Assembly: GCF_900142385.1 (NCBI RefSeq)
Contig: NZ_FRAQ01000002.1
Location: forward strand, 186,001 to 250,000
Direction of reading: 5' to 3'
Length of the DNA stretch: 64,000 nucleotides
DNA from: Marinobacter antarcticus
Lineage (GTDB): Bacteria; Pseudomonadota; Gammaproteobacteria; Pseudomonadales; Oleiphilaceae
The translations under genes were made by a program, and so were the position numbers. The number at the start of each line of letters is the position of its first letter. Positions within the stretch are counted from its first letter, which is position 1. This document shows, piece after piece, positions 18,669 through 26,704 of this stretch. A model generated the notes under the pieces. That model was not told the origin of the DNA. It did no database searches and saw nothing but the letters and a program-made list of their open reading frames with translations.

Positions 18669-19496
18669 TCATTCATGGGGGAACTCTACAGCAGTCACAT
18701 CCGCCACGAAAAATGGAAAGTACTGATCCGTGGCAAAATGATTTCCGGCTTCCACATGGGTGGGCAGGCGAAACCCGCCGAAGTACTGGAACTCTGAGAG
18801 ATAACCGCCGAACGGTTGCAGCCGGTGCTGCTTTTCCGGATTTGCATTGCTCCATCGCTCAAAACAGACCTGTGTCGGCTGACCATCCGCCCCCACGGTC
18901 AGATCAACTGACTGTGACAGGTCCCGATATTTTACGGTGACCCGGGCGCGATCAGCATCTAAGGCCTCCCAGACAATACCGGGGCAGGGCAGCACCGCTG
19001 CAGGTGTCCAGAAGACAGCCTCGGCCACATAACGGCCAAACGCTGAAAGGGTATGATCCGGGTTCCCACCCAGGCGGGCGACTGGCAACAAACTCATCAG
19101 CCAGAACCGCGTCCACCTCTGGCTGTCAGAACCGGACAGCCTCATCAAGCCACGCCGCGCACGCATTTTCCAGACAAACCCGGCAGGCATGGCCAGAACC
19201 TGAGTTGCCGTAAAATCCAGATAGCTGGGCTTGTCCCTGTTGCCCATCCCGAAGCACCCGACCACGGTGATGCTGGCCACCTTAGAGAGTGGAGTGCCCG
19301 GTGTAATCGTGTATAGAAAATAGCGGCGTGTCGGTTCAGGCAGGTGAGCGATCATATCGGCGGTGAAGATTGGAGGTTGTGCAGGTTGGCTGACCGCAAG
19401 CTCATGCATAGCTTTAAGGTCAGCCCGGTGATCCATTAGCCGCCAGACGGACAGCGCCAATCCCGTCAAAATAAGCAATACAAGCACAAAGGCCAT
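18669..19496 (-). CDS. DUF6544/DUF6920-family membrane-anchored protein
   Basis: A 275-aa protein with one N-terminal TM helix (AFVLVLLILTGLALSVWRL) and a soluble domain with the family signatures LPEPTRRYF, SLLPVARLGG, SAFGRYVAEAVFWTPAAVLP and a C-terminal FGGFRLPTHVEAGN. Function of the family is unknown; it resembles lipid-binding or lipoprotein-like folds but I cannot say more. ATG 19496 has CAGGTG six bases upstream; a GTG at 19505 is the alternative. It is followed by the M23 gene on the same strand about 90 bases away, so they might be co-transcribed. Confidence 0.68.
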   Translation of the reverse strand: MAFVLVLLILTGLALSVWRLMDHRADLKAMHELAVSQPAQPPIFTADMIAHLPEPTRRYFLYTITPGTPLSKVASITVVGCFGMGNRDKPSYLDFTATQVLAMPAGFVWKMRARRGLMRLSGSDSQRWTRFWLMSLLPVARLGGNPDHTLSAFGRYVAEAVFWTPAAVLPCPGIVWEALDADRARVTVKYRDLSQSVDLTVGADGQPTQVCFERWSNANPEKQHRLQPFGGYLSEFQYFGGFRLPTHVEAGNHFATDQYFPFFVADVTAVEFPHE

Positions 19497-19574
19497 CGCA
19501 ATCACCTGGGAACGTCCTCAACCGCTCGTCTACAGACATAGAGCAGCCTTCAGCTTCGAACCAGTGAACTATAA

Positions 19575-19769
19575 AATATATGTGTATGGCTTGAGAAGTT
19601 GCTGCCCGAATTGAGGTCACCAGATGATGTCTTCTGGCCAGATGCCCAGCCTTACGACACCTATCTTTTTTCGCTGATTGCGGTCGTACTCGTCTGGCTG
19701 AACCGTAAGACCATGTTTACGCGTAAATACAGCATCTCAGAGGTCATCCCCGGAGAGCGGACTTCCTGA
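19575..19769 (+). pseudogene. Possible C-terminal remnant of a membrane protein
   Basis: A 64-codon open frame bounded by TAA (19572-19574) and TGA (19767-19769) with no ATG start. It reads LPELRSPDDVFWPDAQPYD then one TM helix (LFSLIAVVLVWL) and a basic, ordered tail (NRKTMFTRKYSISEVIPGE). The natural-looking composition suggests the end of a decayed transporter-like gene. The family is not recognised. Confidence 0.35.
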
Positions 19770-19839
19770 TCATCACTCACCCCGCCTGCGTGCGCTGAGC
19801 ACCTTTGGGACGTATTCAACCCTGAATAGGAGTTTTCAA

Positions 19840-20793
19840 ATGAAAAAGTACCTGGCACTTTCTGTTCTTTTCATTACGTTGCCCAGCTACGCGCAACTGG
19901 CTCCCCAGCAAGGAATCAGTGGTGAAATTTCTCTGAACGCGGTCATTACGTCTTCGACCTCCAATTTTAATACCGAAGGTGACGCAACAATCGATTCGCT
20001 GGCAAACGAGCCAGAAAGTGAGTCAGAAAGCCTGATAGCCCCGCTCGGGAGCATTGCTTATACCTTTGGCAAGCAACTCAGGCAGCAGATTTATTTTGGT
20101 ACTTCAAGAGAAGATATCGCGGTGGGAACGTTGGCGATGGAGCTGGGTTATAAACATGAGCTCAGCTCGGGCACTGTTGTGGATGTCTCCTTTTTACCAA
20201 CGGTGATATCCGGAGAAACCTGGCAAAATCCCTATCAGCTCAACACCGCGCGAAGGGAGACCGACATCACAGGCAATGCCTATCGCCTGAAGCTTGAGAG
20301 CATTTCAGGTTCCAGCTTCAGCCTGGATCTTGCCTACGCCACCACAGATGTTGAGGACGACCTCAACGCCGGGACTGGCCTGGCGCGCGATGCTGAAAGC
20401 TACTATGCCAAGGGCGGTTATCGCTTCATCGTGTCGCCTACCAGCTTTCTGATACCCTCGGTCATCTACATTCAACATGACGCCGATGGCAGTGCAAACT
20501 CATTCGACTCCTATGGCACCGATATCAGCTGGTTCAATATTCTGGGCAAACACAGCCTGGTGCTAACAGCGGGTTACGCCAGGCGAGATTATGACAGTGC
20601 GAGTACGCTGTTTACTAAAGCGCGCTCAGATGACGAGCTAAGCCTGTTTGCAGCGTACGAATACCGGGACGTGATGGGGTGGAAGGATTGGTCGTTTATT
20701 TCTTTTGTCGGCTATGGCGATACCCAATCCAACCTCACGTTTTACGGTGAATCGTCGTACCTGCTTGCAGTTGGTTTAAACTACAAGTTCTAG
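19840..20793 (+). CDS. DUF2860-family outer-membrane protein
   Basis: A 317-aa exported protein. The signal peptide spans about residues 1-18 (ending PSYA). The mature chain alternates polar and hydrophobic residues in repeated aromatic-ended strands and ends in GLNYKF, the C-terminal Phe recognised by the BAM complex, so an outer-membrane beta-barrel is expected. Family features of DUF2860 include the GISGEISLNA opening and the NTEG/NFNT loop. AGGAG sits seven bases before the ATG. It is 27 bases upstream of the DedA-PAP2 gene and may share its transcript. Substrate or function unknown. Confidence 0.75.
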   Translation: MKKYLALSVLFITLPSYAQLAPQQGISGEISLNAVITSSTSNFNTEGDATIDSLANEPESESESLIAPLGSIAYTFGKQLRQQIYFGTSREDIAVGTLAMELGYKHELSSGTVVDVSFLPTVISGETWQNPYQLNTARRETDITGNAYRLKLESISGSSFSLDLAYATTDVEDDLNAGTGLARDAESYYAKGGYRFIVSPTSFLIPSVIYIQHDADGSANSFDSYGTDISWFNILGKHSLVLTAGYARRDYDSASTLFTKARSDDELSLFAAYEYRDVMGWKDWSFISFVGYGDTQSNLTFYGESSYLLAVGLNYKF

Positions 20794-20820
20794 TCAGGCT
20801 GATTCGTTCAGGAAATACCC

Positions 20821-22950
20821 ATGATGGATTCCCTTGCCCAGACTGCCGCCTCACTGGCCCAAAGCGCTGGGTTGTGGGGCTACTGGTTCGCCTTATTTGC
20901 AGCCTTGGCGGAGACCGTTTTTCTACTTGGTCTCTTTCTGCCGGGTTCTACGCTGCTGCTGTTGATGGGAATGCTGGCCGGTCAGGGGTTTTTTGATCTT
21001 TTCGATCTGCTGTTCTTTGCCATCGTGGGCGCGACGCTTGGCGATAACATCAATTACTTCCTGGGACGCCGCTACGGCCGACACTGGTTAAGGGAAGATC
21101 GCTGGTTTCTGAAGACAGAACATGTGCAGAAAGCGGAGGCGTATTTCGACCGCCACGGTGGCAAAAGCGTATTTCTCGCCCGGTTTGTGCCTTCGGTGAA
21201 GGAAATCATGCCGTTCATTGCAGGGATGGTGGGAATGGAGCGCCGTTCCTTCATGACCTGGAACCTGCTCGGGGCCATTGGTTGGGGCTTTCAGTGGATC
21301 TTGCCGGGTTACATTTTCTCGCAGTCGTTGTCACTGGCCCAGACCTGGCTCTCTCGCGTTGGCATACTGGTTCTGGTTCTGGTTTTCACGCTGCTGATAT
21401 TCTACGTCTTGCGATGGTCAATCCTGCGCTTCGGCCCCAGTGGCTTTCAGTTTCTAAGATCAATTTTAAAATCCGTGGGCGCCGCGTTGCGCCAAAATCC
21501 GGACGTCGTTCGTCTCATACGGCGATTTCCCGCGACGACCATCTTTATCAGGCAGCGCCTCGACCGCTCACGCTGGCTTGGGCTACCGCTGACCCTGACG
21601 GGTTTAACCGGGCTCTATATTCTCGCCCTTTTCAGCGGACTGGCTGAAGATGTCATTACCGGTGATACGGTGGTTGGGCTGGACACTCGCGTTAACGGCC
21701 TTCTGGCGAGTGTACGTAGCCCCTTTTTCGACCACCTGTTTTACACCATCACCTCCTTCGGATACTGGCCGGTGGTTGCCAGTGGCACCGTGGCGTTGAG
21801 CGGCTGGCTCTGGTACCGCAAACAAGGATCGCTGATTCTACCGCTGGCCATTTCCCTTGTAAGTTGTGAGCTACTGACCTTTCTTGGCAAGCTTGCGTTT
21901 CATCGCCCCCGACCGGACGGCGGCGTACTGGATCCATCGGGATTTTCATTTCCCAGTGGCCATGCCAGCATCAGCGTGGCTTTTTATGGATTTGCCATTT
22001 ATATCGCCATGCGCTTCGTCCGGCTCTGGAGTACACGGATCAACCTGCTGATGCTGGGCCTGCTGATCGCGTTTTTGATCGGGTTCAGCCGACTCTACTT
22101 GGGCGTCCACTATCCCAGTGACGTGCTCGCCGGCTACCTTGTGGGCACTTTAGGATTGGTGCTGGGTATTTCTGCCACCTATATCAGTCCGGCTCATGTT
22201 CATCGTATCGGACTGCGGTTCCATGTTGCCCCGGGACTTAAACTGACCGTTGCCGTCGTCGGCGTTGCAGGGGTTCTGGTGATGAGTTTGATGTTCAATG
22301 TGTTTCGGGTGCCGGACCTCTCTGTGCATCCAGCACTGGCAAAGCAAACGGTCGTGTTGTCAGCATCGCCGCAAAGCATACTTAAAGGCCGCGAAACCTA
22401 TGCCAGCTCCATCCTCGGCATTCGCAGAGCGCCTATTAACGTTCTTTTTGTTGCCCGGGATATTGATCAGGTGCGCGCCTGCCTGATTCGTTCCGGTTGG
22501 CGGGAAGCAGATCCGATTCGTTGGCACAGTGTGCCAAGGGCTTACTTCAATGCATTGCGCGGTACCGACTATCCAACCGCACCGCTATCACCCTGGTTCT
22601 GGAACGCCAACCCACAATCTCTCGGGTTGGTTCAGCCGGGACAACAGGGCCATGTTTTTGATCGAGGTTACCTGAGGGTCTGGGCGACACCTGACAAGCT
22701 GGATACCGGTGGGCGGCTGTTTGTGGCGACCGTTGGCCAGGAGAAGCGGCCTGGCTGGCATGTGGTGCCGCAGCCGTTAACCAGCTTCAACCTCGCTCGT
22801 CAGGACCTGAACGCGCAGTTGAAAGCAGGTGGGGGCGCTAATCACATCACAGAGGTGTCATATCCAGAGACCCCGCCGACAAACTCAACCGATGGGACAT
22901 TACCCTATGATGGCCTTATCAGCTTGGTTGATGTAGGCCCGGGTTGTTAG
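20821..22950 (+). CDS. DedA - PAP2 phosphatase - LssY_C fusion protein
   Basis: A 709-aa integral membrane protein of three modules. Residues about 15-200 form a DedA (SNARE-associated) domain with LPGSTLLLLMG, GDNINYFLGRRYG and FVPSVKEIMPF, the fold implicated in undecaprenyl-phosphate or lipid flipping. Residues about 260-460 form a PAP2 lipid phosphatase with KLAFHRPRP, PSGHAS and RLYLGVHYPSDV, all three catalytic motifs intact. The C-terminal ~200 residues are the soluble LssY_C domain (VLFVARDIDQVRACLIRSGW). A combined lipid phosphatase and translocase role, for example in undecaprenyl pyrophosphate recycling, is plausible but inferred. Confidence 0.87.
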   Translation: MMDSLAQTAASLAQSAGLWGYWFALFAALAETVFLLGLFLPGSTLLLLMGMLAGQGFFDLFDLLFFAIVGATLGDNINYFLGRRYGRHWLREDRWFLKTEHVQKAEAYFDRHGGKSVFLARFVPSVKEIMPFIAGMVGMERRSFMTWNLLGAIGWGFQWILPGYIFSQSLSLAQTWLSRVGILVLVLVFTLLIFYVLRWSILRFGPSGFQFLRSILKSVGAALRQNPDVVRLIRRFPATTIFIRQRLDRSRWLGLPLTLTGLTGLYILALFSGLAEDVITGDTVVGLDTRVNGLLASVRSPFFDHLFYTITSFGYWPVVASGTVALSGWLWYRKQGSLILPLAISLVSCELLTFLGKLAFHRPRPDGGVLDPSGFSFPSGHASISVAFYGFAIYIAMRFVRLWSTRINLLMLGLLIAFLIGFSRLYLGVHYPSDVLAGYLVGTLGLVLGISATYISPAHVHRIGLRFHVAPGLKLTVAVVGVAGVLVMSLMFNVFRVPDLSVHPALAKQTVVLSASPQSILKGRETYASSILGIRRAPINVLFVARDIDQVRACLIRSGWREADPIRWHSVPRAYFNALRGTDYPTAPLSPWFWNANPQSLGLVQPGQQGHVFDRGYLRVWATPDKLDTGGRLFVATVGQEKRPGWHVVPQPLTSFNLARQDLNAQLKAGGGANHITEVSYPETPPTNSTDGTLPYDGLISLVDVGPGC

Positions 22951-23064
22951 TGCGTTGAAAACCACCGTTGTCGGGGACCAAGAAAACTAACGAATAAATC
23001 TGTCCCGGTTTTTGTTTCTCTTCACTGGCGTTGATCTGAGCAACCCTCTGGCATCTGCGCTTAG

Positions 23065-23244
23065 TTACTTACCTTCACGTTGAGAACCTGGCTTAAAAAG
23101 TTTAAACCAGGCGATTAAGCCCGCTACAGACCCGAGGCCCAGAAAAACGAAAAAATCTCCGACGCTAAAGTCGCCAACTTGATACATGAGCCCCAGGACT
23201 ACTAAAAGAAATGTCCCGATGGTGCCGACAAGCCTTAAATTCAT
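23065..23244 (-). CDS. 59-aa small membrane protein
   Basis: An open frame from ATG 23244 to TAA 23065. It has two short hydrophobic helices (LVGTIGTFLLVVLGLMY and FFVFLGLGSVAGLIAWF) joined by an acidic turn and ends with a basic hydrophilic tail (KLFKPGSQREGK), a sensible two-TM topology. The ribosome site is weak (GGGAA about 6 bases upstream). It lies upstream of nothing obvious and downstream of the DUF3297 gene on the same strand. Function unknown. Confidence 0.55.
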   Translation of the reverse strand: MNLRLVGTIGTFLLVVLGLMYQVGDFSVGDFFVFLGLGSVAGLIAWFKLFKPGSQREGK

Positions 23245-23310
23245 ATTTTAATTCCCGAAATTTGTGGGCTCCCCTGAGTTGCCCGCTAAGCTGGAAGGCG
23301 ACCTTGTTGC

Positions 23311-23559
23311 TTACCGGTAGTAGGCTTCAACCTTTCCTTTCAGAGTCATCAGAAGCGGCTGCCCGCGACGGTCCAGCGCTTTGGGCGAGGCAATTTTTAT
23401 CCAACCTTCACTGATGCAATATTCCTCAACATTGGTACGTTCTTTGTCATTGAGCCGGATACCAATATCGTGATCGAAAACTTCTGCTACATGATGCGGG
23501 CTATGGGGATTTCTTGAAAGTCTATCCGGTAACGCTGGCAGCGATTTAGTATCGTTCAT
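23311..23559 (-). CDS. DUF3297 family protein
   Basis: An 82-aa soluble protein matching the well-conserved DUF3297 family from proteobacteria. Features are LPALPDRLSRNPHSPHH, the segment GIRLNDKERTNVEEYC and the C-terminal DRRGQPLLMTLKGKVE. The family is widespread and has no assigned function; the size suggests a small beta-rich or nucleic-acid-binding protein. AGGT lies nine bases before the start. The small membrane protein at 23065-23244 follows on the same strand. Confidence 0.85.
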   Translation of the reverse strand: MNDTKSLPALPDRLSRNPHSPHHVAEVFDHDIGIRLNDKERTNVEEYCISEGWIKIASPKALDRRGQPLLMTLKGKVEAYYR

Positions 23560-23664
23560 GGTAGTGACCTGCTTTAAATGAAAAGAGCGCCATTCTAGGC
23601 AATATGGATTTGGTGCTCAAGCACTGCAGCAGGATATGACATGTCACAGGTTTGGCTATAATCT

Positions 23665-25437
23665 ATGCAGAAATACTCACGGAAATATAATCAAGTGCAA
23701 CGGCATTGGTTCCTCTTTTTCCTGCTGATCATTCTGAACCTGACACCCTGCGCTCTGGCTGAACCAGCCCACGACTACGGGGCATTGCCCCTGATTGACG
23801 CTCGGGCCGACTACCAGGGCGCAATAGCCGATCGGGTCGGGTATCTCGTTGAACAAGGGGAAATGCTCTCCGTTGACGAAGTTCAGTCTCTGATTCGTGC
23901 TGATCCGGCGGTCCTGAAGCGTCCTGAGAGTGGCGTGTTAGCCAATGGCATCAATTCCGATGCGATATGGCTGGTGGCGAACGTTTCCAATCCGACCGAA
24001 GACGCCATTTTGCGGCGCGTGTCCGTCGGAACAGGTTGGCTGGAAAGGGTCGACTTCTTTTTCATCACCGAAGGCCTGCTGCCACAGCGTTTTGTCAGCG
24101 GTGATAGCATCGCGCTGGCGCATCGTTCCATTGCCAAACGCATACCCAGTGCCGATTATCTGTTTCCGCCCGGCGAGACACGTCTATTGCTGCGCGTTGA
24201 GACTGCAGATCCAATGGTGGTGCCACTCTACTTTTCCAGCATTGCCGTCAACCATAGCCGAGAGCAGTCAGAGGCGATCTTCTTCAGCTTCGCCTACGGC
24301 GTCATGTTTGCGCTGTCTGCCTATAACCTGATGCTGTTCGCCGGCCTTCGGAAGCGGCGTTATCTGTTCTACTCGCTCTACACGGCCACTTTCGTGATCG
24401 TGACGGCGTCCTACAATGGTGTCGGCATGGCCCTGCTGTGGCCCGATGCAGTGGGCTGGCAACAGTGGGCGCCACCGCTGTTCATGCTGTGTTTCGTCAG
24501 CTCTGGCCTGGCCTTTGCGACGAGTTTTCTAAAGACCCGACGCCACCGACCACGGCTCCACAAAACCATCCAGACAATCGGTGTGGCCTATTTCACGCTC
24601 TTTGGCGCGTGTTTCGCCTTAGACAAACAGGGCCTGGCGCTACAACTGGCATTCCTGGTTGTGCCGGTGTTCACGGCACTGATGCTTTACATGGGCGTGT
24701 CGAGCTGGATGGGAGGCAACCAATCCGCACGCTATTTCATGCTAGGCACACTGGCCTCCGTTGTTGGTGCTTTTGTGACGGCCTTGACGGTAGCTGGCGT
24801 GATTACTTATTCCCAGCCTGGCTACTATGCCCTGGACATCGGCATGGTAGTGGATGCCATGCTGTTGATGTTGGCGCTGGCCGATCTGGCCCGAAAAAAC
24901 AAAGAGGCCCGGGTGGCAGCCGAGCGGACGGCTCAGATCGATCTGCTGACCGGCCTCAACAATCGGCGTGGTTTTCTGCCTGTCGCCGAATCACTGTGGA
25001 GCCTGGCCACGCGCAAGGACAGCAATGTGTGTGTGGCGATGATCGATATTGACCATTTCAAGAGCATCAATGACCAATATGGCCATGCAGTCGGCGACAG
25101 GGTATTGAAGAAAATTGCCGACGAGCTTGATAACTCCCGGCGCAAAGGCGACATTCTGGCTCGCTGGGGTGGTGAAGAATTCACTCTTTTGTTGCCGGAA
25201 ACGGACGAGGCCGAAACCCTCACAGTGGCCGAGCGTTTCCGCCACAATATCGAGCAACTGGTGGTCAATGATGGTGGCAGGATGATTCGATGCACCATCA
25301 GTGTGGGTGTCGCCAGCCGCCACGCTCAAGATGTCACCCTGGAGCACGCTATTTCCAGGGCCGACGAAGAGCTCTACCAGGCCAAGATTCAGGGGCGCAA
25401 TCAGATTTCCACCGGTCGCACGTCGGATGCTGCCTAG
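23665..25437 (+). CDS. 7TMR-DISM diguanylate cyclase (GGDEF)
   Basis: Membrane diguanylate cyclase of 590 aa that makes c-di-GMP from two GTP. A signal-like helix (residues 15-33) precedes a periplasmic 7TMR-DISMED2 carbohydrate-binding-like domain (about 40-190, with YLVEQGEMLSVDEV and GINSDAIWLVANVSN). A 7TM block follows from about 205 to 410, then a short coiled linker and the GGDEF domain with active-site RWGGEEF near 500. The RxxD inhibitory site is not evident upstream of it. TATAAT at 23657-23662 ends two bases before the ATG and no ribosome site is seen, so the transcript may be leaderless or the start may be misassigned. Single gene. Confidence 0.88.
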   Translation: MQKYSRKYNQVQRHWFLFFLLIILNLTPCALAEPAHDYGALPLIDARADYQGAIADRVGYLVEQGEMLSVDEVQSLIRADPAVLKRPESGVLANGINSDAIWLVANVSNPTEDAILRRVSVGTGWLERVDFFFITEGLLPQRFVSGDSIALAHRSIAKRIPSADYLFPPGETRLLLRVETADPMVVPLYFSSIAVNHSREQSEAIFFSFAYGVMFALSAYNLMLFAGLRKRRYLFYSLYTATFVIVTASYNGVGMALLWPDAVGWQQWAPPLFMLCFVSSGLAFATSFLKTRRHRPRLHKTIQTIGVAYFTLFGACFALDKQGLALQLAFLVVPVFTALMLYMGVSSWMGGNQSARYFMLGTLASVVGAFVTALTVAGVITYSQPGYYALDIGMVVDAMLLMLALADLARKNKEARVAAERTAQIDLLTGLNNRRGFLPVAESLWSLATRKDSNVCVAMIDIDHFKSINDQYGHAVGDRVLKKIADELDNSRRKGDILARWGGEEFTLLLPETDEAETLTVAERFRHNIEQLVVNDGGRMIRCTISVGVASRHAQDVTLEHAISRADEELYQAKIQGRNQISTGRTSDAA

Positions 25438-25538
25438 GAAAAACCACCACGCCATTATCTCCCGGCTCTCTTCAGGAAGTCATGGTATTTTTCGCGGCAG
25501 CCCACGTGTGAACGCCGCGTATCCCCCAGACATCTGGT

Positions 25539-25955
25539 TTATTGTCTTTGGATCAGAACCCGTTGGATAACATGACCCCAGGTGCGATCTTTTGCATCGC
25601 TGGCATGCTGGTCCGCCCGGCTCCGGGCTTCTACTTGGCCTGCACTGGATACAAAGGCCGTAAAATGTTTGGTCACGGCCTGATGATAGCTCCTGAAAGC
25701 AGCTTCACAGCCCGCTTGGGCGCCCTTGGCAATGTCTGAAGGTGGTGCGGATGTTATATGGCTGAAGCGATCGGATTCACTGGCCATGCAATCCTGATAC
25801 GCCTTGTATTTCTCGTTCAGGCTGGCGCTGAGGGTCTTCTTTTCATCGGAGGTCAGATTCGGCGCAGGCGAAAGAGCCGCGCAACTGGCCAGCGACCCGC
25901 ATAATGCCACCACAATGGTAGCGCCCCGCCAACGGGCAGCATCAAAGAAAATCAT
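25539..25955 (-). CDS. Putative small lipoprotein
   Basis: A 138-aa hypothetical protein with a lipoprotein signal: hydrophobic VVALCGSLASC with the lipobox LASC, cysteine near residue 25. The mature part is short, helical and charged (SDEKKTLSASLNEKYKAYQDCM) with two further cysteines. I chose ATG 25955 because a GGTG-type ribosome site precedes it and it gives a normal signal; an upstream ATG at 26000 would add 15 residues. No family recognised. It lies downstream of another small exported protein on the same strand. Confidence 0.6.
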   Translation of the reverse strand: MIFFDAARWRGATIVVALCGSLASCAALSPAPNLTSDEKKTLSASLNEKYKAYQDCMASESDRFSHITSAPPSDIAKGAQAGCEAAFRSYHQAVTKHFTAFVSSAGQVEARSRADQHASDAKDRTWGHVIQRVLIQRQ

Positions 25956-26051
25956 ACCTATCACCCTTTTATAATGCGCATTGAGGTTACTATTACTCAT
26001 GGTAAAACCTGCGCTTATAAATTAAAGGGCAGACTTTGATTACGCAATCCA

Positions 26052-26384
26052 CTAAATGATCTCTTTTACGATCATGTTTCGAACGAGCTCAACGGCATCC
26101 CTATCATGGCCAGCTACAGCCACCCAGACTTTGCTTTTGCCTTCTCCCATAGCCAGGCATTTGACGACCACTCTGTTGCCTTTGTAGGTTCCATATATCC
26201 CGTATTCGTTTTCGACCTGGTTCTCAAGGCCGATTGTCTGAAGCGCAAACGAGCTCTGAATCTCACAAGCTGCTGCAGACTTATCGAGATCTTTAAACCA
26301 GGACCAAAGTTCCGGAGCTCTCTCAGGTTCATGCGCGAAACATGCACCACTAAATAAAACCAACGCCAGAATGCACTTTTTCAC
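26052..26384 (-). CDS. Small secreted protein, unknown family
   Basis: A 110-aa protein with a GTG start, AAGGA six bases upstream, and a clear signal peptide (MKKCILALVLFSGACFA). The mature domain of ~93 residues is compact with two cysteines (AACEIQ and VVKCLA) that may form a disulfide, and a beta-rich middle (YGIYGTYKGNRVVVKCLAMG). It is not recognised as a known family. It neighbours a putative lipoprotein and the IS/cassette region. Confidence 0.6.
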   Translation of the reverse strand: MKKCILALVLFSGACFAHEPERAPELWSWFKDLDKSAAACEIQSSFALQTIGLENQVENEYGIYGTYKGNRVVVKCLAMGEGKSKVWVAVAGHDRDAVELVRNMIVKEII

Positions 26385-26429
26385 GCCTGTTCCTTATCTT
26401 GAAAATTAGTCATATTGCCCCCGTGTTCT

Positions 26430-26571
26430 CCTCCTGAAGCTCCGACATTCGGGCATTTCAGGCGGTTGATCTCATCGCGCTCCGGTGCGCAGGATAGCTC
26501 CATTCCACCGCTTTGACCTTGAACTCAACACGTTACCGCTGAGTCTTCTTCCCAGTAATTATCTTCGGCAT
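26430..26571 (-). pseudogene. Decayed IS3-family orfA remnant
   Basis: Reading left from ATG 26571 the frame gives MPKIITGKKTQR, a stop, then RVEFKVKAVEWSY. In another frame a later stretch reads ERDEINRLK. Both fit an IS3-group OrfA (basic HTH start, EFKVKAVE, and the C-terminal E-x-DEI-x-RLK leucine-zipper region) with an internal deletion, a nonsense codon and a frameshift. No orfB is present. The adjacent terminal repeats at 26615-26679 support the assignment. Confidence 0.6.
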
Positions 26572-26614
26572 CGTGCTTCTCCTGTTGCGGGGTAAGTCCA
26601 ATCATAGGCCAGGA

Positions 26615-26679
26615 GTGTCTACTGAGACGGGGTAAGTCCAGAGTTATCGATGCGTGTCTACTGAAGTGGGGGAAGTCCA
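26615..26679 (-). repeat. Tandem IS3-type terminal repeats
   Basis: Two 26-base copies (26615-26640 and 26654-26679), both beginning GTGTCTACTGA and ending AAGTCCA, offset by 39 bases. A third partial copy (GGGGTAAGTCCA) lies at 26589-26600. They are the left end of the decayed IS3-like element, duplicated or nested, and a related copy occurs at 170-195. Confidence 0.7.
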
Positions 26680-26704
26680 TGTCCGGCTTACGCGAATTGT
26701 TATG
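26680..26704 (-). other. Half attC site, cut by an IS end
   Basis: On the minus strand CATAACAATTCGCG then GCCGGACA reads as the left half (R''/L'') of an integron attC, directly after the DUF2971 gene, whose TAA stop is part of TAACAA. The expected second half is missing and the IS terminus starts within a few bases. Confidence 0.65.

Noticed and set aside
26589..26679. Repeated GTGTCTACTGA units as a possible CRISPR array
   Set aside because: Only two full copies and one partial copy, no spacers of uniform length, and they match IS termini next to an orfA remnant.
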